From Rhodoferax sp. (GTDB lineage: Bacteria; Pseudomonadota; Gammaproteobacteria; Burkholderiales; Burkholderiaceae_C), in assembly GCF_028689295.1 (NCBI RefSeq), contig NZ_JAQTWL010000016.1, positions 1-64,000 on the forward strand: a DNA stretch of 64,000 nucleotides. Direction: 5' to 3'. Below are positions 27,908-36,824 of this stretch, in pieces. The notes under the pieces were generated by a model. It was not told where the DNA came from. It saw nothing but the letters and a program-made list of their open reading frames with translations, and did no database searches. A program made the translations under genes and the position numbers. Each line of letters begins with the position of its first letter. Within the stretch, counting starts at the first letter, position 1.

Positions 27908-29329
27908 ATGAACGAAAACGACCTGATCTACAGTTTTGCCAAGGCGAATGTCATCCAGGCCTCTGGTTTGATTGCGCTGATGATGCCGCAGACGCTGGGC
28001 GCCGGGGTTGCCGTCAAGGCCATGGACGGCCGTTACAAGTTGGTCAACCAGGTCATGCAAGGCTATTTCAGCAAGACCTCGCAGCAGTTCTCCAGTCTGA
28101 CCGATGCCGAGCTGTTTCCGACCGAAGTGGCGGCGCAACTGCAGCAATCCGATGCGCAGATCATGGCGGGTGCCGCCACCTGCAGCGACCAGCTTGATTG
28201 TTGGATTGACGGCCGGTCCATTCAATGCCTCTGGTTCAAGTTCCCGGTGCACGGCCCGGATGGGCAAATCCTGTTCATCGGGGCCGCCATGCTCGACACC
28301 GCACGCATGGGAGATATCGACAAGATGCAGAAGTCGCTGGAACTTTTGCAAAACACCAACCAGGAGTTGCAGAAGACCCTGGTCGAACTGTCCAAACTGG
28401 CCAGCACTGACAAGCTCACGGGGGCCTGGAACCGGCGCCGGCTCGAAGAAGCCCTGCTCAATGAAATGGACCGGCTCAAGCGCTACGACCACCCCTTGAG
28501 CATGCTGATTCTCGACATCGATCTGTTCAAAAAAGTCAACGATGAACACGGCCACAGCGTAGGCGACGAGGTGCTGGTGAAACTGGCGAATGTGCTGCAG
28601 TCAAGCCTGCGCGCATCAGACACGCTGACACGCTGGGGTGGCGAAGAATTTGTGGTGCTGTGCCCCAACACCACTCTATCCACTGTGACCTTGCTGGCAG
28701 AGCGCTTGCGCACGAATGTCGCCATGGCCATTTTTCCCACGGCAAAGCATGTGACGATCAGTCTGGGCGCGGCAGAGTGCATGGTGGGAGAGGCTTGGGA
28801 AGACTGGTTCAAGCGCGCCGATGCGGCGCTTTACCGGGCCAAGGCGGGCGGTCGCAACCAGGTGCAAGTTGCCCCGGAAGCGCCTCAGCGCGATGGTGCC
28901 GGAAATGCCATGACCGCTAATCTCGTACGATTGTCCTGGCATGCGGCCTACGAGTGCGGCAACCCGGTCATCGACGAACAGCACCGCGGCCTGTTTGCCG
29001 ATGCCAATCATCTGCTCGGCGCGGTGCTGTCAGACCGTCCCGAAGCAGAGGTGGCTGCGCTGGTCAATACCCTGGTCAGGGATGTGGTGCAGCATTTCAA
29101 GGATGAAGAAGTCATCATTCGCGCAGCGGGCTATCCGCACGCCGCCGAGCATGCGGCCATTCACAACGCGCTGGTTGACAAGGCAGTGCTGCTGGTCAAA
29201 CATTTTCATGACGGCACGCTGGCGATTGGCGAGCTGTTTCAATTTCTGGCCCACGACGTGGTGGCACGGCATATGCTCGGCGCCGACCGCGAGTTCTTTG
29301 GCTACCTGCAGCCCAAACCAAAGTCCTGA
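27908..29329 (+). CDS. PAS-GGDEF diguanylate cyclase with C-terminal hemerythrin domain
   Basis: The 473-residue protein probably makes cyclic di-GMP in response to oxygen, nitric oxide or redox state. An N-terminal PAS-like sensor (about 1-135) is followed by a coiled coil (135-165). The GGDEF domain (about 166-320) has an intact active site RWGGEEF (244-248) and an inhibitory RxxD site, RASD, five residues before it. The C-terminal hemerythrin domain (about 340-465) has likely iron ligands His359, His396, Glu400, His411, His415, His455 and Asp460. No transmembrane segment is seen, so it is cytoplasmic. ggggaaaaac precedes the ATG. Confidence 0.9.
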   Translation: MNENDLIYSFAKANVIQASGLIALMMPQTLGAGVAVKAMDGRYKLVNQVMQGYFSKTSQQFSSLTDAELFPTEVAAQLQQSDAQIMAGAATCSDQLDCWIDGRSIQCLWFKFPVHGPDGQILFIGAAMLDTARMGDIDKMQKSLELLQNTNQELQKTLVELSKLASTDKLTGAWNRRRLEEALLNEMDRLKRYDHPLSMLILDIDLFKKVNDEHGHSVGDEVLVKLANVLQSSLRASDTLTRWGGEEFVVLCPNTTLSTVTLLAERLRTNVAMAIFPTAKHVTISLGAAECMVGEAWEDWFKRADAALYRAKAGGRNQVQVAPEAPQRDGAGNAMTANLVRLSWHAAYECGNPVIDEQHRGLFADANHLLGAVLSDRPEAEVAALVNTLVRDVVQHFKDEEVIIRAAGYPHAAEHAAIHNALVDKAVLLVKHFHDGTLAIGELFQFLAHDVVARHMLGADREFFGYLQPKPKS

Positions 29330-29350
29330 ATGAATGTGCCCGACGCAGTC

Positions 29351-30298
29351 TCAATGCCTGTGGCGATGTTGCGCGTCCGGGAAATGCGGATGGCTGTGGG
29401 TCAAGGTGCCATGCTGATGCGCATGGTCGTGGCGTTCGGTCAGGTGCAGCCAAACGCCGACGCCCATGGCCAGAGCGGCAAACAGCAGGCTGGGCGTGAC
29501 CGGGTCGCCCAGTAGCGGCACGGTCAGCGCAGCGCCAAAAAACGGTGCCACTGAAAAATAGGCGGCGGTGCGCGCCGTTCCCAAATGCCGCAGACCCACC
29601 ACAAACAGCGTCAGACTCACGCCGTAGGCCATAAAGCCGACGCCTGCCGCGCCCAGCAACAGCGGCAGCGACGGCAAACTGGCCCCGGCAAACAAAGCCA
29701 GGGCCAGGTTGACGCTGCCGGCCACCGCGCCTTTGACAGAGGCGAGCCAACTGGCATCCACTTGTGATACGCGCCGTGTCAGGTTGTTGTCGAGTCCCCA
29801 CGCAAGACAGGCGCCAAGAATGGCCAGCGCCGGCCAGCCAGGGGCAAAACCAGTGGCTTGAGACCAGCTCAGGCTCAAGGCCCCGAGCACAATGGCCAGC
29901 ATGCCCAGCGCGGTGCGCCGGTTCACGTTTTCCTTGAAGATGAACCAGGCCAGCAGGGCGGTAAAAATGCTCTCGGCGTTGAGCAACAGGGCGGCGCCAG
30001 TGGCGGGCATGTTGGCCAGCCCCAGCATCAACAACACCGGGCCGATCACGCCGCCCGTGACGATGGCGCCGCCCAGCCAGGGCCACTCGCTGCCCGGCAG
30101 GCGAACCGGCGCGGCGCGGCGCAGTCGTCGCAGCAGCCACAGGCCCAGACCGGAACCCAGATAAAACAAGCCAGCCAGCACCCAGGGGTCGATGTTGCCC
30201 AGCAGCAGTTTTGCCAGCGGCGTGCCAGCGCCAAACAAGACGGCTGCGCCCAGTGCGGCGAAAACACCGGATTGGCCCAGGCGGGCAGCCACTGTCAT
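29351..30298 (-). CDS. EamA/DMT-family exporter with histidine-rich tail
   Basis: The 315-residue inner-membrane protein has two EamA repeats with about ten hydrophobic helices (GAAVLFGAGTPLAKLLLG; GACLAWGLDNNLTRRVS). Homologues export amino acids, nucleosides or small metabolites. The C-terminus, from about residue 285, is hydrophilic and contains eleven histidines (ERHDHAHQHGTLTHSHPH and onwards), which may bind metal. The ATG at 30298 overlaps the stop of the amidotransferase gene as ATGA, so it is the third member of that operon and a candidate exporter for its product. Confidence 0.85.
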   Translation of the reverse strand: MTVAARLGQSGVFAALGAAVLFGAGTPLAKLLLGNIDPWVLAGLFYLGSGLGLWLLRRLRRAAPVRLPGSEWPWLGGAIVTGGVIGPVLLMLGLANMPATGAALLLNAESIFTALLAWFIFKENVNRRTALGMLAIVLGALSLSWSQATGFAPGWPALAILGACLAWGLDNNLTRRVSQVDASWLASVKGAVAGSVNLALALFAGASLPSLPLLLGAAGVGFMAYGVSLTLFVVGLRHLGTARTAAYFSVAPFFGAALTVPLLGDPVTPSLLFAALAMGVGVWLHLTERHDHAHQHGTLTHSHPHFPDAQHRHRH

Positions 30299-32094
30299 GG
30301 GGCTGCGGGCAGCGGGTCCACATGCACCTGCAGCCACCACTCCAGCAGCGCCAGGTGCCATAACTTGCTGCCATTGATGCGGGTGAAATGCTCGGGCGCC
30401 TCCGGGTTGGCCAGCAGCTTGTTGACGTAATCGCGCTGGTACAGGCCGCGCTTGCGGCAGGCCTCTGACATCAAGATGCCGCGCATCATGTCCAGAAACG
30501 GGCCGCGCACGTACTTCAAGGCAGGCACCGGGAAGTAGCCCTTGGGCCGGTCGATGACCGAGTCCGGAATCAGCCCGCGCGCAATCGCCTTGAGCGGGAA
30601 CTTGCCGCCTTCTTTCAATTTGAGCCCGGGGGGCATGTGCGCGGCCAGTTGCACCAGCTCGTGGTCCAGAAACGGCGTGCGCACCTCCAGGCCCCAGGCC
30701 ATCGGCATGTTGTCCACACGCTTGACCGGGTCATCGACGATCAGCGTGGTGGCGTCGAGCCGCCAGACCTGGTCGAGAAATTCATCGGCGCGCGGTTTGC
30801 CGAGTTCGCTGGCAATGAGTTCCGAGGTGACATCGCCCACCTGGAACGCTGGCGCGATCATCTGCAGATACTCGGCGTGGTCGCGGTCAAAATAATGCTG
30901 GCTGAAACGCTCCAGCGGCGTGCCTGGCGTGCGATCCATTTCGGGGTACCAGAAATAGCCGCCAAAAACCTCGTCGGCGCCTTGGCCGCTCATCACCACC
31001 TTGACCTCTTTGGCCACGCGCTCGGCCAGCAGATAAAACGCGATCACGTCATGGCTGACCATGGGCTCGGTCATTTGCGCCACCGCCTCTGGCAGGCGCT
31101 CCATGACCTCGTGGTTGGGGATGCTGAACTGCTGGTGCCGGGTGTGAAAATGCTGCGCGATCTGGTCGGAGAATTCAAATTCATCGGCTTTTTCCGAGCC
31201 GGCACCCACATCCTCGAAGCCGATGGAAAAGGTGCGCAGATCGGCCACCTGGTCGGTGAGCAAGCCCACCAGCAGGCTTGAATCGAGCCCGCCGGACAGG
31301 AGAACGCCGACCGGCACGTCAGCAGCCAGCAGTCGGCGCTTGACACTTTGCGCCAGTTGTTCGCGTGTGGCGGCGAGCCACTCGGTTTCAGTCAGCGGCT
31401 GCGCGGGCCGTGTGGCATCCAGCGTCCAAAAGACTTGCTCGGTGACCGTGCCGTCCGGGTCGAAGCGCAGGGTAGAGGCGGGTGGCAATTTACGCACGCC
31501 TTGCAGAATTGTGCGTGGCGCCGGCACCACGGTGTGCAGCGTAAAGTGGTGGTGCAAGGCCACTGCGTCGAGCGTGGTATCGACGTCGCCAGCGGCCAGC
31601 AGCGCGGGCAGGCTCGACGCAAAGCGCAGCCGGTGACTGGTCTGGTTCAGGTACAGCGGCTTGATACCAAAACGGTCGCGCGCCAGAAACAACTGGCTGC
31701 TGCGCTGGTCCCAGAGGGCAAAGGCAAACATTCCCTTGAAACGCGTGACGCACTGCTCACCCCAGGCGTGGTAGGCCTTCAGAATGACTTCGCTGTCGCC
31801 TTCCGAGAAAAATTGGTAGCCCCTGGCTTGCAGTTCGGCGCGCAGTTCGCGGTAGTTGTAAATGGTGCCGTTGAAGACCAGCGTGAGCTGCAACTTTGCG
31901 TCAACCATGGGCTGGTGCGCATGGCTTGAGAGGTCGATAATCGACAAGCGCCGATGACCAAAGGCCAGTGCGCCGTCCTGGTAGGTGCCCGCGTGGTCGG
32001 GGCCGCGGCGCGCCAGCTGGTCGGACATGCGGCCGATGGCCGCCATGTTGGGCACTGCGCCATCAAAGCGCAACTCGCCGCAAATGCCGCACAT
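30295..32094 (-). CDS. AsnB-family glutamine amidotransferase, N-acetylglutaminylglutamine amidotransferase type
   Basis: The 599-residue protein has an N-terminal class II glutaminase domain with nucleophile Cys2 (MCGICGE) and RRGPDHAG, then an asparagine synthase domain with the ATP-pyrophosphatase loop SGGLDSS (267-273). Several stretches, such as VVPAPRTIL, DDPVKRVDNM and RPKGYFPVPALKY, match the group that makes the osmolyte N-acetylglutaminylglutamine amide, more than housekeeping asparagine synthetase. It would adenylate a carboxylate and replace it with an amide. It shares a one-base overlap with the ATP-grasp gene and an ATGA with the exporter. Confidence 0.88.
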   Translation of the reverse strand: MCGICGELRFDGAVPNMAAIGRMSDQLARRGPDHAGTYQDGALAFGHRRLSIIDLSSHAHQPMVDAKLQLTLVFNGTIYNYRELRAELQARGYQFFSEGDSEVILKAYHAWGEQCVTRFKGMFAFALWDQRSSQLFLARDRFGIKPLYLNQTSHRLRFASSLPALLAAGDVDTTLDAVALHHHFTLHTVVPAPRTILQGVRKLPPASTLRFDPDGTVTEQVFWTLDATRPAQPLTETEWLAATREQLAQSVKRRLLAADVPVGVLLSGGLDSSLLVGLLTDQVADLRTFSIGFEDVGAGSEKADEFEFSDQIAQHFHTRHQQFSIPNHEVMERLPEAVAQMTEPMVSHDVIAFYLLAERVAKEVKVVMSGQGADEVFGGYFWYPEMDRTPGTPLERFSQHYFDRDHAEYLQMIAPAFQVGDVTSELIASELGKPRADEFLDQVWRLDATTLIVDDPVKRVDNMPMAWGLEVRTPFLDHELVQLAAHMPPGLKLKEGGKFPLKAIARGLIPDSVIDRPKGYFPVPALKYVRGPFLDMMRGILMSEACRKRGLYQRDYVNKLLANPEAPEHFTRINGSKLWHLALLEWWLQVHVDPLPAAP

Positions 32095-33410
32095 CAGCGG
32101 GCTCCTGCGGCAATCTTGGTTGACGGCACCACAATCACCGGCGCAAAACCTCCGCCCTGAGTGCGGAAATTGGTGGTTTGACCGGCATACATGCGCGCCG
32201 CCAGCAGTTGCACCTGGCCGGCATAGGTATAGGCGCGGATGTCGAACTTGAGATCAGTCTGCACACCATCGACCTCGATCTTGCGGCCGCTCGGCGGCAC
32301 CAGCGCCTGCGCCACAAAGTCGCTCTCCAGAATCTCGGACCAAACGCGACGCGTGAGCTTGTCGCCACGGTAAGCGGCCTTGGCGCCGTAACCCGCCACC
32401 GGCTTGAAGAATAGCTGGCGTCGTTGTGCCCACAATTCTTCGGCGCGCTCGATTGTGACCAGGCGTGTGGCGGGAACGCTGGCCGAGAGCAGCTTGCGGT
32501 CGGCCGCAGCAGCGCCCCAGGCCAGCAGCAGCTCATCCTGGCTCAGGGCGATCAGGTTGCGCTTGTCGGCCAGCAAGGCGTGGGCGCGCGGGTGCGGCGT
32601 CAGCACCACCGCATTGGCTTCAAAGGCCTGGCGCAAGGCCAGGTGGCCGGGCTCGGTGAGGGAAAAGTCGGTCAGTCGGTTATAGACCATATCGACCGGC
32701 GTGCCCTGGTGCAGCAGACGGCCGTTTTGCCAGATCAGCTCTGACGGGTCGGCAATGGCAGCGTGAATGCCGTTTTGCGCAAACAACTGGCGAAACAGCT
32801 CGAATTCTGGAGCCAGGTATTGCGCCAGGGGCGCATCGTCCACGATCACCACCGAGCGCCAGGGTGCGCTGCCGCACTGCAATTGCCACTCAGACGCAAA
32901 CATGTCAAAAATGGTTTTTTTCAGGGTGTCGCGCCGCTCACTGGATGGAAAAGCCCAGTCCATCTCGTCGCAACAGGCCTCCTGTGCGCGCGCCAGGGCC
33001 ACGTTGAGCAGCAGGCCACCGGCGTTGGTGTTGATTTCGATGAGCTGCGGACCGTCTGCACTCAGGTGAAAGTCATAACCCATACAAACGCCCAGCGGAC
33101 CAAAGTCTTGCTGCGCCGAGGCGTCTGCGCGCGACAACGCCTGCACCCGGTAGCCGGGCAGGGCCGCGACACGCTCGATGGCCGCAATGGTGTCCGTGAT
33201 TTGCAGCTGTACCTCTTGCGAAATAAACACGACTGTGGAAGAAAACAGATTGGGCCTGGTTTGGGTGATGTTGCTCATCATGCCTCTCAGGCTGGGCTCG
33301 CTTTCAAGCTGCTCGCGCAGGCGATCCATGTTCAGGGTGCGGCAAAAACAGTCGCGGTTGAGGGCCTCGGCAGAAGGCGAGGCAGTTGCGGTGGAGGGTT
33401 GGGCGGTCAT
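32094..33410 (-). CDS. circularly permuted ATP-grasp-like ligase
   Basis: The 438-residue protein has ATP-grasp elements in permuted order. The catalytic MGYDFHLSADG-LIEINTNAGG part comes first (about 110-132), then a Rossmann-like part with VDMVYNRLTDF (239-249) and ALLADKRNLIAL, and last the nucleotide-binding FFKPVAGYGAKAAYRG (335-349) and LKFDIRAYTY. This order recalls circularly permuted ATP-grasp amidoligases. It lacks the acetyltransferase domain of the usual N-acetylglutaminylglutamine synthetase. It heads the operon and may form a peptide or amide bond on a small acid that the AsnB-like enzyme then amidates. The substrate is unknown. Confidence 0.72.
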   Translation of the reverse strand: MTAQPSTATASPSAEALNRDCFCRTLNMDRLREQLESEPSLRGMMSNITQTRPNLFSSTVVFISQEVQLQITDTIAAIERVAALPGYRVQALSRADASAQQDFGPLGVCMGYDFHLSADGPQLIEINTNAGGLLLNVALARAQEACCDEMDWAFPSSERRDTLKKTIFDMFASEWQLQCGSAPWRSVVIVDDAPLAQYLAPEFELFRQLFAQNGIHAAIADPSELIWQNGRLLHQGTPVDMVYNRLTDFSLTEPGHLALRQAFEANAVVLTPHPRAHALLADKRNLIALSQDELLLAWGAAAADRKLLSASVPATRLVTIERAEELWAQRRQLFFKPVAGYGAKAAYRGDKLTRRVWSEILESDFVAQALVPPSGRKIEVDGVQTDLKFDIRAYTYAGQVQLLAARMYAGQTTNFRTQGGGFAPVIVVPSTKIAAGAR

Positions 33411-33559
33411 ACAGTGCTGGATTCTGCCTCAGTCGGCCTGGCCTTGTCAGAAAGCAGAAACGAGCACTTGCTATCCACGTGCCTTGCGCATGATAAAAAT
33501 CAACGTGGCATGACGTGACTTGTCTAGACTGCCTGCATGCATTCACCACGGAGTAAACC

Positions 33560-34060
33560 ATGAAGAAGACATCATCGCTGGCAACGCTTCTGTTGCTCAG
33601 TTTGGCTTTGACAGCCTGCACCACGACCGGTATCGGTGGCGGGCAATTGGCGGGCGGCGGCGCAGCAGATGAACCGGTCACATTCAGCTGGACCAGCACC
33701 GACGGCGGCCTGTCTGGCTCCATGACGGCGACTTTGCCCGACATGAGCTACCAGGGGAAATTCTTTCAAATCACCCAGCAGACGCGGTCTGAAGTGCTGA
33801 CACCGTTGTGGACGTACTGGAACCGTGGCTGGTACGACTGGCCGTATTGGGGCAGCCCCATGATGCAGCCTTACCCGACGACCCAGTTCATCACCCACTA
33901 CTCCGGCAAGGTGGTGGCCACGCTGACAGGGCAGGGCGACCAGCGCATGCGTTGCCGCTTTCACCTGGTTGCGCCAGCCAGCGGCATGTCTGGCGGTGGC
34001 GAAGGCCAGTGCCAACTCGCCGACGGTCGGGTGGTGCGGGCAGTTTTTCCTGGCAAATAG
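33560..34060 (+). CDS. predicted lipoprotein of unknown function
   Basis: The 166-residue product starts with a lipoprotein signal (MKKTSSLATLLLLSLALTAC, lipobox LTAC, cysteine at about 20) followed by a glycine-rich linker. The mature part is rich in aromatic residues (TYWNRGWYDWPYWGS) and has paired beta-strand segments ending in GQCQLADGRVVRAVFPGK. I recognise no family. It is divergent from the ATP-grasp operon, separated by 149 bases that hold no other gene. Confidence 0.75.
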   Translation: MKKTSSLATLLLLSLALTACTTTGIGGGQLAGGGAADEPVTFSWTSTDGGLSGSMTATLPDMSYQGKFFQITQQTRSEVLTPLWTYWNRGWYDWPYWGSPMMQPYPTTQFITHYSGKVVATLTGQGDQRMRCRFHLVAPASGMSGGGEGQCQLADGRVVRAVFPGK

Positions 34061-34091
34061 GCGATACGACTCCTTCTTGCCGCTGCAAGAG

Positions 34092-35027
34092 CTAGTCTTT
34101 TTGGCAGCCCATGCCCGGCCGCAAGCCGCAAATTAGCGCATAAGCCGGGGTTTCCAGTTGCAGCGTGACATGGCGGATTTCAAAGTGCTCGTGCAACTCT
34201 TTCTCAGCCTCATGCAGTAGCGCACCGGTGTTGGTGGTGTCGGTGACCAGATGGGCGGTAAGCGCAATCTGGCTGGTGCCCATGGCCCACACATGCAGGT
34301 CGTGCACGTCGGCCACGCCGGGCAGGCCTTGCAGCAGGCTGCGCACGGCGCCCGGGTTGACGCTGTCAGGAACGCCGTCGAACAGCATGTGCAACGACTG
34401 TTTGAACAAATCCCAGGTGCCCCACAAAATCACCGCAGCAATGAGCAGGCTGACCACCGGGTCGAGCCAGACCCAGCCCATCCAGAGCGTCAGGGCACCG
34501 GCCACCACGACGCCGACTGAGACCAGCGCGTCAGCCGCCATGTGCAAAAAGGCGCCCCGGATGTTGAGGTCGTCTCCTCCGCGCATGAACAGCAGCGCGG
34601 TGGCGGTGTTGATGACGATGCCGATGCCCGCCACCATCATGATGGTCACGCCCTGCGCCTGCAGCGAGACATCGCCAGACATCAGCCGCCCAATGGCTTC
34701 CCAGACCAGGCCGCCCATGACCACCAATAGCAGCAAAGCATTGGCAAAGGCCGCCAGAATGGTGGCGCGCTTCCAGCCGTAGGTGTGGCGCGCATTGGGC
34801 ACCAGCTTGACGGCCAAGGCGCCGCCCCAGGCCAACACCAGGCCGGCCACGTCGCTCAGGTTGTGCCCGGCGTCGGCCAGCAGCGCCAGCGAGTTGATGC
34901 GCCAGCCATAAAACGCCTCGATGGCGACAAAAATGATGTTGAGTGCAATGCCGATGGCAAATGCCCGGTTGAAATTGGCTGGCGCATGGCTATGACCGCT
35001 GTGGCTGTGCTCGTGTGTCTGGCTCAT
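34092..35027 (-). CDS. cation diffusion facilitator (zinc/cobalt/cadmium exporter)
   Basis: The 311-residue inner-membrane protein of the CDF family exports divalent metal in exchange for protons. Six helices are visible. The metal-site motifs are DAGHNLSD in helix II and HMAADALVS in helix V. The N-terminus is histidine-rich (HEHSHSGHSHAP), and a cytoplasmic C-terminal domain contains DVHDLHVWAMG, typical of CzcD/ZitB. It lies downstream of the arsenic operon on the same strand, with a 153-base gap that holds no gene. Confidence 0.92.
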   Translation of the reverse strand: MSQTHEHSHSGHSHAPANFNRAFAIGIALNIIFVAIEAFYGWRINSLALLADAGHNLSDVAGLVLAWGGALAVKLVPNARHTYGWKRATILAAFANALLLLVVMGGLVWEAIGRLMSGDVSLQAQGVTIMMVAGIGIVINTATALLFMRGGDDLNIRGAFLHMAADALVSVGVVVAGALTLWMGWVWLDPVVSLLIAAVILWGTWDLFKQSLHMLFDGVPDSVNPGAVRSLLQGLPGVADVHDLHVWAMGTSQIALTAHLVTDTTNTGALLHEAEKELHEHFEIRHVTLQLETPAYALICGLRPGMGCQKD

Positions 35028-35180
35028 GTGGTTCCTTGGAATTGGCCTGACTGATTTTGGCTGGCTTGCTGGCTTTTGTCACCGTCGAAGCAGACGGTGA
35101 TCAGTTCACGGTCGGTGGTACAGGCTTCTGACATGCAGGTATTCACAAAGCGGAAGCGGGAGTATGAGCAACTCAGTGGG

Positions 35181-35618
35181 TTAATTTTCAGGGCTGCCAA
35201 ACAGCCGGCGCCACCAGCTCGCGCGTGCGCCGGGCTGGGGCGTGTCGTCTTCGAGGAGTGTTGGCTTGCTGCGCGACAGCACCCAAAGCGGCTGAACCGG
35301 TGTGCTGCTGCAACTGCAAAAAGAACCCATGTTGTGCGGGTCGTAGATTTTGATGAAACCGGGTTGCTCGCGGTTGTCAGCGTAAACAATGCCGCAAAAT
35401 GGTTGCTTGTGCTCGCGTCGCAGCAGCGCATCCACCTCGTCGATGAATCGGTTCAGCGCGCCATTCGACAGCGGGCTTTGCGGCACAGCTTCGCCGCTCT
35501 GGCTGGCATACCAGCCCTGTGGTTCGGACCGGACCCGGAGCCACAAGGCATCCAGTTGCGGCCAGTCCAGCATGCCGACAAAATTGCCGTTGAGTTGTTG
35601 CGAGAACGCGGTCGTCAT
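35181..35618 (-). CDS. conserved-looking protein of unknown function beside the arsenic genes
   Basis: The 145-residue product has no signal peptide or membrane helix. Notable parts are LDWPQLDALWLRVRSEPQGWY, RFIDEVDALLRREHKQPFCGIVYAD, IKIYDPHNMGSFCSCS with a C-S-C motif, and a basic C-terminus WWRRLFG. I do not recognise the family. It follows acr3 by 44 bases on the same strand, so it may be the last gene of the arsenic operon. The paired cysteines could bind a thiophilic ion, but this is speculation. Confidence 0.65.
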   Translation of the reverse strand: MTTAFSQQLNGNFVGMLDWPQLDALWLRVRSEPQGWYASQSGEAVPQSPLSNGALNRFIDEVDALLRREHKQPFCGIVYADNREQPGFIKIYDPHNMGSFCSCSSTPVQPLWVLSRSKPTLLEDDTPQPGARASWWRRLFGSPEN

Positions 35619-35662
35619 GGTGTGTGGTGAACGGTCATCAGAAATCTCCGTTGTGTTGCTTG

Positions 35663-36730
35663 TCAGGTCCGCTCGTACCAGCCCTTGCTGCGGTTGACGA
35701 TGTTGACCACCAGCAGCATGACTGGCACTTCGATCAGCACACCGACCACGGTGGCCAGCGCAGCCCCTGAGTTGAAGCCAAACAGGCTGATGGCCGCCGC
35801 CACCGCCAGCTCAAAGAAATTGCTGGCGCCAATCAGCGCCGACGGGCAGGCGATGTTGTGCTTTTCGCCGACCGCGCGGTTGAGCAGGTACGCCAGGCCC
35901 GAATTGAAAAACACCTGAATCAGAATTGGCACCGCCAGCAGGGCAATGATGAGCGGTTGCTTCAAGATTGCCTCGCCCTGAAACGCAAACAGCAGTACCA
36001 AGGTGGCCAGCAGGGCGGTGATCGACCACGGGCCAATTTTTTCCATGGCGGCATCAAACGCAGCCTGACCATTTTTCAGCAAGGCTTTGCGCAGCAATTG
36101 GGCCAGGATGACCGGAATCACGATGTACAGGCCCACCGAGATCAGCAGCGTGTCCCAGGGCACGGCGATGGCCGACAAGCCCAGCAAAAACGCCACCAGC
36201 GGCGCATAGGCCACGATCATGATGCCGTCATTCACCGCCACTTGTGACAGGGTAAACAACGGGTCGCCCCCGGTGAGCCGGCTCCAGACAAACACCATGG
36301 CCGTGCAGGGTGCGGCGGCCAGCAAAATCAGTCCGGCGATGTAGCTGTCAATCTGGTCCGGCGGCAACCACGGCGCAAACAGATGGCGAATGAACAGCCA
36401 GCCCAAAAAAGCCATGCTGAACGGCTTGACCAGCCAGTTGACAAACAGCGTAACGCCGATGCCTTTCATGTGTTTGCCCACCTCGCGCATGGCCGAAAAG
36501 TCCACTTTCAGCAGCATCGGGATGATCATCACCCAGATCAGCACGCCCACCGGCAGGTTAACGTGCGCGACCTCCATGCGGCCAATGGCCTGGAATACGC
36601 CTGGAAAGAACTGTCCCAAGGCGATGCCGGCCACAATGCACAAGGCCACCCAGACCGTCAGATAACGCTCGAACACGCTCATGGTCGCGCCAGTGGCGCG
36701 TTTACCCGTTATTTCACATTGGGCGCTCAT
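35663..36730 (-). CDS. acr3: arsenite efflux transporter, ACR3 family
   Basis: The 355-residue membrane protein expels arsenite. It shows ten hydrophobic segments and ACR3 signatures: FERYLTVWVALCIVAGI, NLPVGVLIWVMIIPMLLKVDF, AAPCTAMVFVWS with the essential cysteine, and SALIGASNFFELAVA. The ATG at 36730 has ggag upstream at suitable distance; the frame extends further without family similarity. It follows arsC and arsR on the same strand as an arsenic resistance operon. Confidence 0.95.
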   Translation of the reverse strand: MSAQCEITGKRATGATMSVFERYLTVWVALCIVAGIALGQFFPGVFQAIGRMEVAHVNLPVGVLIWVMIIPMLLKVDFSAMREVGKHMKGIGVTLFVNWLVKPFSMAFLGWLFIRHLFAPWLPPDQIDSYIAGLILLAAAPCTAMVFVWSRLTGGDPLFTLSQVAVNDGIMIVAYAPLVAFLLGLSAIAVPWDTLLISVGLYIVIPVILAQLLRKALLKNGQAAFDAAMEKIGPWSITALLATLVLLFAFQGEAILKQPLIIALLAVPILIQVFFNSGLAYLLNRAVGEKHNIACPSALIGASNFFELAVAAAISLFGFNSGAALATVVGVLIEVPVMLLVVNIVNRSKGWYERT

Positions 36731-36824
36731 GTTCAGGCTCCTTGTTTGGACAATTGCCGCAGGCGCTGTACGGCGACAGGTTCTACTTTCAGCAACGGGG
36801 AACTCAGGGCGGCTACGCTGCAAA

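Noticed and set aside
30295..32094. Plain asparagine synthetase as the call for the AsnB-family gene
   Set aside because: The RPKGYFPVPALKY and DDPVKRVDNM stretches fit the N-acetylglutaminylglutamine amidotransferase group, and the operon partners are not asparagine-related.
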